Positions 56,884 through 64,000 of a stretch of DNA of 64,000 nucleotides are shown here, piece by piece; position 1 is the stretch's first letter, and every line of letters begins with the position of its first letter. The stretch is from Dyella sp. RRB7. GTDB lineage: Bacteria > Pseudomonadota > Gammaproteobacteria > Xanthomonadales > Rhodanobacteraceae. A program made the position numbers and the translations under genes. Location of the stretch: positions 434,001 through 498,000 of the forward strand of contig NZ_JAKWJS010000002.1 of assembly GCF_022761115.1 (NCBI RefSeq), in the 5' to 3' direction. Below the pieces are notes generated by a model. It worked only from the letters and a program-made list of their open reading frames with translations, searched no databases and was not told where the DNA came from.

Positions 56884-57545
56884 GTGGCTTCCACACACCA
56901 CGCGGGCTTCCGCGCCGTTCTACGTGTGCCAGCCGTCGCAGGCACGGGCGGCATGACCCGCCCGGTTCGCCCCTGTTTCAAGTGACGCGGTGCAGCCGAA
57001 AGAATCCGGCGGCGTTGCGCACGTTCGGGATCGTTGCCATGCAGGGCGATCGAGAACCTATTTGGGAAGGACGGTAAAGACCGCTCGCCGGAGCGTCGAT
57101 CCAGTCCTCTCTTTGCACTCGTCCATCTTGCGCGGACACGTCAGGCACACGAGCCTGATTTCGACCGGCCAGGAATCTTTCGGAGCCTGCGCAGCCACGG
57201 GGAAATGCTCGATCCGGTAAAAGCCCGACGGCAGGTGGCAGCGGATTGATGCCACGATTCTCGGCAAGCTGAACCGAGCAAGGGGGCAGCCGAACTACAG
57301 CGCGTTTGAGGATTGGCGCGGCTGATATCGCTCATTCGGTGTTCGCCAGCCAGGGGATTGTGCTGTGCATGAATCAGTGGGCGCGTTGGCATTCGGCGGA
57401 CGACCCTGGGTTGAGGGACTTGTCGGTGGGGCTGGAATGGTTGGCCGCAAAGCGGCCATCAAGGGTGACGCTCCATTTTGACGCCCATTTCAACCCAATT
57501 TCAGCCCGATGGATAAATGGGTGTAATTGGGCGTAGTATTGGTTG
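56884..57545. other. Gene-poor region between tRNA-Ala(CGC) and the Fic gene
   Basis: About 660 bp without a convincing gene. Short open frames exist on both strands (for example a 69-residue minus-strand frame at 57058-57267 containing CLTCPRKMDEC) but none has a ribosome-binding site or known homology that I recognise. It may be the remnant of earlier insertions at the tRNA. Its right end carries the repeat cluster described separately. Confidence 0.6.
57466..57532. repeat. Cluster of CCCATTT/CCCAATT half-sites upstream of the Fic gene
   Basis: Two direct copies of TGACGCYCCATTT-like sequence (57466-57478 and 57479-57490) run into an imperfect inverted repeat with arms at about 57483-57501 and 57515-57532, built of four half-sites related to CCCAWTT. 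It lies 14 bp before the Fic start codon, where an operator would be expected. The link to the Fic winged helix is inference. Confidence 0.5.
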
Positions 57546-58610
57546 ATGTTCCGCACCGACGCCCTCCAGATCACACCCGAGGTCTTGGGCCTGATCGCCC
57601 GGATCGACGAGTTCAAGGGCGCGTGGCGTGCCTTGGGCACGCTCGCGCCCGACCGGCTCTCGGCCTTGCGGCGCGTTGCCACCATCGAGAGCATCGGCTC
57701 GTCCACCCGCATCGAGGGCAGCAAGCTCACCGACCGGGAGGTCGAGCGCCTGCTGTCCAACCTTGCCATCCAGAAGTTCGAGACCCGCGACGAGCAGGAG
57801 GTGGCGGGCTATGCCGAGCTGATGGATCTGGTGTTCCGGGCATGGGAGGACATCCCATTCAACGAGAGCCACCTGAAGCAGTTCCACCAGATCCTGCTGC
57901 AACACAGCCAGAAGGACGAATGGCATCGGGGCAACTACAAGACCCGTTCGAACAGCGTCACGGCCTTCGACGAAAACGGCGCGCAGATCGGCATCGTGTT
58001 CGAGACGGCCACACCCTTCGACACGCCGCGCCTGATGACCGAATTGGCGGCGTGGGTCGACGACGAGCGCAGCAAATCCCATCAGAACCCGGCCGCACTG
58101 CACCCGCTGTTGATCATTGCCATCTTCGTTGTCGTGTTCCTCGAAATCCATCCATTCCAAGATGGCAACGGACGCTTGAGCCGCGTGCTGACGACCTTGC
58201 TGCTGCTTCAGGCAGGCTACGCCTATGTTCCATACAGTTCGCTGGAAAGCGTGGTCGAGGCCAACAAGGAAGGCTACTACCTCGCCCTGCGGCAGACGCA
58301 AGGGACGATCCGCACGGACACATCGAACTGGCAGCCGTGGCTGCTGTTCTTCCTGCGTTCGCTGGCCGAGCAAGTACGACGGCTGGAGAAGAAGGTCGAG
58401 CGCGAGAAGATCGTGCTGGCGGCACTACCCGCGCTGTCCCTGCAGATCGTCGAGTTCGCCCGCGAGCACGGGCGCATCACGATGGCCGAGGCGATCAAGC
58501 TCACCGGCGCGAGCCGCAATACCCTGAAGCAGCACTTCCGCGCTCTGATTGAGCGCAAGCATCTGGAGCAGCACGGCAGCGGGCGCGGCGTGTGGTACGG
58601 GCTGAAGTGA
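57546..58610 (+). CDS. Fic-domain protein with N-terminal inhibitory motif and C-terminal winged helix
   Basis: A 354-residue Fic protein. The inhibitory motif (S/T)xxxE(G/N) is seen as SSTRIEG (Ser53, Glu57, Gly58) in the N-terminal helix, the class II arrangement; the catalytic loop is HPFQDGNGR with His202. Residues about 287-354 form a winged-helix DNA-binding domain (ITMAEAIKLTGASRNTLKQHF). It should transfer AMP from ATP to Tyr/Thr/Ser of a target when de-repressed, and may bind its own promoter. ATG at 57546 is used. No antitoxin gene is next to it; the inhibitory helix is part of the same chain. Confidence 0.93.
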   Translation: MFRTDALQITPEVLGLIARIDEFKGAWRALGTLAPDRLSALRRVATIESIGSSTRIEGSKLTDREVERLLSNLAIQKFETRDEQEVAGYAELMDLVFRAWEDIPFNESHLKQFHQILLQHSQKDEWHRGNYKTRSNSVTAFDENGAQIGIVFETATPFDTPRLMTELAAWVDDERSKSHQNPAALHPLLIIAIFVVVFLEIHPFQDGNGRLSRVLTTLLLLQAGYAYVPYSSLESVVEANKEGYYLALRQTQGTIRTDTSNWQPWLLFFLRSLAEQVRRLEKKVEREKIVLAALPALSLQIVEFAREHGRITMAEAIKLTGASRNTLKQHFRALIERKHLEQHGSGRGVWYGLK

Positions 58611-58709
58611 CCGGCCTCGTTGGGAGATCGAACCGCGGACCGATTGCGAGCTACGGCAGCGAGGAAATGCGCGGGGGTGTTGCGTTTTCCCTCGGGAACA
58701 CCCGTCACG

Positions 58710-58837
58710 TATAATCGCGCCTACGGTGGCAATGCCCACGTGGCAGGAAGGTTTCCTCTAGCGGGGAACCACACCACCACGTTTTCCAGACAGAACAGCG
58801 CTTGACGCCCACCGGCAGCAAGCGCTGTTCTGCTTTT
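58710..58837 (+). ncRNA. Candidate small RNA between the Fic and RidA genes
   Basis: A TATAAT box at 58710-58715 would start a transcript near 58722. The next 115 bases can fold into an AGGAA/TTCCT hairpin (58744-58756) enclosed by CGTGG/CCACG (58739-58743 with 58777-58781), then end in a 14-bp stem terminator (58791-58832) and a TTTT tail. No open frame is seen in it. No good -35 box is visible, and I do not recognise a known RNA family, so it remains a candidate. Confidence 0.35.
58791..58837 (+). terminator. Stem-loop terminator after the Fic gene / candidate sRNA
   Basis: A perfect 14-bp stem (58791-58804 with 58819-58832) with a 14-nt loop followed by GC and TTTT on the plus strand. There is no T-run on the minus strand. 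Confidence 0.7.
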
Positions 58838-58860
58838 ACGGCCTGGCCATCACCTGGCGA

Positions 58861-59358
58861 CTATGGCCGTACGGCAATGACTTCGATCTCCACGCGAAAG
58901 CCGGGGTTGCCCAGCGCGGCCACCTGGAAGGCCGAGCGCGCGGGCAAGTTCGGCTGCTCCTTGGTGCCGAAGAACTGCGTATAGCCGGCCATGAAACCGG
59001 CGAAATCCATATGGCCGCTGTGACTGTCGTCGCCAACCAGGAAGGCTTGCATCTTGACCACATTGCCCATGGTCAAGTGCATGGCCTTGAGTTGCTTGTC
59101 GATGGCGGTGAGCACACCGATGGTTTGAGTCTTGGTGTCGCCATAAGCGGCCATCGAATCCTTGGGCGCCACCGGATCGACGACAGGCGGTACATTGCCG
59201 CTGATATAGATCGTCGACTTGCCGGCGGCCACTTCAACCGCCGCGGAAATGGGAAAGCTGCTCCCGGGAATCGGGTATCGAATCACGTCCTGCGCGGACG
59301 CTGCGCCGTGGATGACGAGCAACCCCAAGGACAGCACGTAGCGGGCAAGATGACGCAT
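58861..59358 (-). CDS. Exported RidA-family protein (imine deaminase type)
   Basis: A 165-residue RidA/YjgF protein with a Sec signal peptide (LGLLVIHGAASAQ, cut near residue 22), which is uncommon for a family that is mostly cytosolic. The active-site Arg141 in LPARSAFQV and the acidic pair in VEIEVIA (Glu157/Glu159) are kept, together with VYISG-like IYISGN. RidA hydrolyses enamines and imines made by amino-acid chemistry. It is the last of four same-strand genes: TonB receptor, flavin oxidase, cytochrome c, RidA; 46 bp separate it from the cytochrome gene. A periplasmic role removing the imine product of the oxidase is inferred. Confidence 0.88.
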   Translation of the reverse strand: MRHLARYVLSLGLLVIHGAASAQDVIRYPIPGSSFPISAAVEVAAGKSTIYISGNVPPVVDPVAPKDSMAAYGDTKTQTIGVLTAIDKQLKAMHLTMGNVVKMQAFLVGDDSHSGHMDFAGFMAGYTQFFGTKEQPNLPARSAFQVAALGNPGFRVEIEVIAVRP

Positions 59359-59404
59359 GGATGGACTCCCCTTTGCTGATGGACATGGCCGTGTCGGTGG
59401 AACT

Positions 59405-59857
59405 TCAGCGATGCAGCGCCGCCACGTCGCTGGCGCTGATGCGATCGCCGTACTGGTTGCCGAAGTGCATGCGGATGTAATTGATCACGTCCGCAATCTG
59501 CGCATCGGTGAGCCTGGCGTCGTCGAGAAACCGGTCTTCGACGACGACGCCTGACGCGAACGCGGGCATGTCACGGCGGCCGTTGAGGATCACCGCGGCC
59601 ATGTACTGCGGTGAGACGAGACGGGGATTGCCGGCAAGCGCCGGGTACGTGCCCGCGCCTTTGGCGCCCCTGGCATCGGGCATGTGGCAGCCCTGGCAGA
59701 TGCTCCGGAATATCGTCTCGCCGGTCGCCGAACCGAGGCTTCCCCCGGGGTGGGCGGCGTTGTCCGACGATTGGGCATGGACCGGCATCGCGCAACACAG
59801 CGAGAGAAAAACGCCATACGGCATCCCTGCGAGCCACCGCGGCCTGTTGATGTTCAT
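59405..59857 (-). CDS. Exported single-haem cytochrome c
   Basis: A 150-residue class I cytochrome c with a signal peptide ending VHAQ, haem-binding CQGCH (Cys54, Cys57, His58) and the sixth ligand probably Met97 in RRDMPAFA. It is a periplasmic electron carrier. Its ATG overlaps the stop codon of the flavin oxidase gene (ATGA), so the two are made together in fixed ratio, which argues that it takes electrons from that enzyme. No oxidase partner gene is adjacent; electrons would flow to the general respiratory chain. Confidence 0.92.
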   Translation of the reverse strand: MNINRPRWLAGMPYGVFLSLCCAMPVHAQSSDNAAHPGGSLGSATGETIFRSICQGCHMPDARGAKGAGTYPALAGNPRLVSPQYMAAVILNGRRDMPAFASGVVVEDRFLDDARLTDAQIADVINYIRMHFGNQYGDRISASDVAALHR

Positions 59858-61461
59858 GCGGACGCTCCCGCCACCACTCGCTGGTGGATACGACCGATGG
59901 CGTCAAGCGCGGACGTAACGGCGCCTTCCTGCCATGCCGGCAGGTAGGAGGCGTGTTCCCCGGCGAGCGCGATCCGGCCATCGATCTGACAAAGGTTGTC
60001 GTAATGCCTGGCGCGCGCCTCTTCGGACCACACGCCGAAACAGCCCATGGTGAACGGTGAACGGTGCCAGCCCACCGTGACGCCATGCTCGAACTCCCTG
60101 GTGTACTGCGGGTGTATCTGACTGCCGTACTCCACCGCCTTGCGCACGCGCTGATCCGGCGTCATGGCGGTGAACTCATAGGCGTCGAGGCCCCACATGT
60201 ACGCGCCCAGCAGCACGCCCTTGCCAGCCGCATGGAAGTCCGTGCTTGGATAGCTGATGTTGCTGATGGGCAGGTCGGTATAGGTAATGCCGCCGTAGAT
60301 GTGTTCGTCCTCCTCCCAGAAGCGCCGCTTGAATTGCAGCCCCACCTTGACCGAAGCGGCATAGGGCACCGCGGCGATGGCATCGGCCATCGGCTGGCCG
60401 ACGTTCAGCGGCAGCTGGCCGAGTATCGACAGCGGAATGGTGCACAGGCACCAATCGGCGCGTGCATGCAAGGTTTGGCCGGGCGTGGCCGTATCCTCGT
60501 AGCCGACGGTGACGCCGGTGGCGTCCTGCTGGATGGCGGTCACCTTGGCGTCGTAGCGGATCAGCCCCTGCAGTTCGCGACCAAAGGCCTCGCCGATGCG
60601 GCCCATGCCGCCCACCGGCTGCAACAGCGTGGTCTGGAACTCGTAGATTTCGCCCATGGACAACGCCTGCCACAGACCCGAGCCAAGCACGTCGTGCAAG
60701 CCCAGCGGCTGGGATGGCAGGGGTCTCGCGCTTACGCCGCCGCCCGGGTCCTTATCGAAGCCACGACGGTTGCTGCTGGTGATGCCCCGCGCGTAGGCGA
60801 GGTTCTTGTCGAGCGCGCCCCAGTCGCGCAACGACTCCAGCAGCCGCTCCTGGTCCTCCTTGGTCACCTGCCCTTCGAGCTTGCCTTGCTGGGTCGTCTT
60901 GGCCAGCAGCTCGGCCACGTGGCCGCGATAGTCGGCATTGATGGCGCGATAGCGCTGCGGCTTGCCCCCGAAGGCCTTGGCGCTATGCACATAGGCGTTG
61001 TGGTTGACCTGCACAAAGGCTTCCAGCGGTACGCCCAGTTTCTTGCAGTAACTGAGTATGCCGCGATGGTGATGCGGCAACCGCCATGGCCCCGGGTTGA
61101 GGTAAAGACCGGGTGCGAATTGGCAGTGCTGGGTGAAACCGCCCAGTTCGGTGAAGCGGTCGCCGCCCCGCAGCGACCAGTTACGCCCGCCCGGCCGATG
61201 GTTGTATTCCAGCACCTGTACCTGATAACCCGCCTGGCGCAATTCGTACGCGGCCACCATGCCGGCAATGCCTGCGCCCAGGATCAAAACCGTGGTGCCC
61301 TTGGGCGCGCCCTGCAACGGCGAAGGTGGCTTGAACGTGGATTCGGCGGCCAGGCCCAGGCTGCTCATCGCCTGGTACATCGCCGCGCTGCCAGCAGTGA
61401 CGCCGATCATGCGCAGCAGATCGCGTCGTTTCATCGAGAACTTACAGCCGTCGTCTCCCAT
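59854..61461 (-). CDS. Tat-exported flavin amine/L-amino-acid oxidase-like enzyme
   Basis: A 535-residue flavin amine oxidase family protein. N-terminal KRRDLLRMIGVTAGSAA is a twin-arginine signal (Arg12-Arg13). The FAD dinucleotide fold is LGAGIAGMVAAYEL (Gly62, 64, 67) with the GGRNWSLR motif, and the C-terminal FAD-binding GEHASYLPAWQEGAV is intact. The segment LNPGPWRLPHHH places Arg127 where L-amino-acid oxidases have a substrate-carboxylate Arg, so an amino acid is a likely substrate. GGAG lies six bases before ATG 61461. Its coupling to a cytochrome c suggests it is a dehydrogenase in vivo and not an H2O2-producing oxidase, as shown for some other members of the family. Confidence 0.88.
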   Translation of the reverse strand: MGDDGCKFSMKRRDLLRMIGVTAGSAAMYQAMSSLGLAAESTFKPPSPLQGAPKGTTVLILGAGIAGMVAAYELRQAGYQVQVLEYNHRPGGRNWSLRGGDRFTELGGFTQHCQFAPGLYLNPGPWRLPHHHRGILSYCKKLGVPLEAFVQVNHNAYVHSAKAFGGKPQRYRAINADYRGHVAELLAKTTQQGKLEGQVTKEDQERLLESLRDWGALDKNLAYARGITSSNRRGFDKDPGGGVSARPLPSQPLGLHDVLGSGLWQALSMGEIYEFQTTLLQPVGGMGRIGEAFGRELQGLIRYDAKVTAIQQDATGVTVGYEDTATPGQTLHARADWCLCTIPLSILGQLPLNVGQPMADAIAAVPYAASVKVGLQFKRRFWEEDEHIYGGITYTDLPISNISYPSTDFHAAGKGVLLGAYMWGLDAYEFTAMTPDQRVRKAVEYGSQIHPQYTREFEHGVTVGWHRSPFTMGCFGVWSEEARARHYDNLCQIDGRIALAGEHASYLPAWQEGAVTSALDAIGRIHQRVVAGASA

Positions 61462-61554
61462 CGAACACTCCGTCGAATATCAAAGCGGGCCGATGCTTCC
61501 GGATGGGCTGTCGCCCCGGCCTACACCGGAACGACAGCCCTCGCCTGCAGTCGA

Positions 61555-63987
<2,433 letters not shown>

Positions 63988-64000
63988 TGTTTCTCCCCAA

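Noticed and set aside
57058-57267. A 69-residue minus-strand frame with CLTCPRKMDEC in the gap before the Fic gene
   Set aside because: No ribosome-binding site, no known family and no downstream partner; kept only as a note within the gap entry.

Overview
The window is GC-rich chromosomal DNA from a gammaproteobacterium. It most likely belongs to the Xanthomonadales (Lysobacterales), in or near Rhodanobacteraceae (Dyella, Luteibacter or Rhodanobacter type). The reasons are the mucD-rseA-rpoE / lepA-lepB-DUF4845-rnc-era-recO block, the tig-clpP-clpX-lon-hupB-tRNA-ppiD block, an S-methylthioinosine-type MtnP, DUF1249 and DUF2058 proteins, and a long TonB-dependent receptor. I assign this from gene content and order only. 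Most of the window is conserved housekeeping DNA, densely packed in operons with many ATGA start/stop overlaps. No rRNA, CRISPR array, insertion sequence or prophage was seen.

Layout. 1-4.6 kb: end of a YigZ-type gene, an ABC exporter, then cutC and a Tat-exported glycosylasparaginase, and a cold-shock gene with its own terminator. 4.6-9 kb: a minus-strand CYTH-nagZ-hpt-mtnP operon (cell-wall recycling and purine/methylthio salvage) and rlmD. 9-12.6 kb: a ydbH/ydbL-type envelope pair and a divergent receiver-Hpt protein. 12.6-21.4 kb: rpoE-rseA-mucD envelope-stress operon (a sigma-E-like promoter is visible upstream of rpoE), then lepA-lepB-DUF4845-rnc-era-recO. 21.6-27 kb: a GGDEF-EAL protein translationally coupled to a small protein of unknown role, and a fatty-acid oxidation multifunctional enzyme. 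27-32.2 kb: ugd-slyX-DUF2058, an FKBP isomerase and a CPA2 antiporter. 32.4-38.4 kb: tRNA-Ala-Glu-Asp, a small secreted protein, DUF1249, the divergent ppsR/ppsA pair, a second signal peptidase I and tRNA-Ser. 38.5-44.3 kb: PP2C phosphatase, dnaQ-rnhA-methyltransferase, gloB-mltD and fabI. 44.3-53.3 kb: the tRNA-Leu-tig-clpP-clpX-lon-hupB-tRNA-Val-tRNA-Asp-ppiD proteostasis block, all on the minus strand. 53.5-58.8 kb: an FGE/SUMF1-like protein, rnd, tRNA-Ala(CGC), a gene-poor 0.7 kb stretch, a Fic protein and a possible small RNA.

The most distinctive system is the accessory operon at 58.86-63.99 kb on the minus strand. It encodes a TonB-dependent receptor, a Tat-exported flavin amine/L-amino-acid oxidase-like enzyme, an exported single-haem cytochrome c and an exported RidA-family protein. 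Together they suggest a complete envelope pathway: uptake of an amine or amino acid, oxidation to an imine in the periplasm with electrons passed to cytochrome c instead of oxygen, and RidA-catalysed hydrolysis of the imine. The substrate and electron acceptor are inferred, not shown by the sequence.
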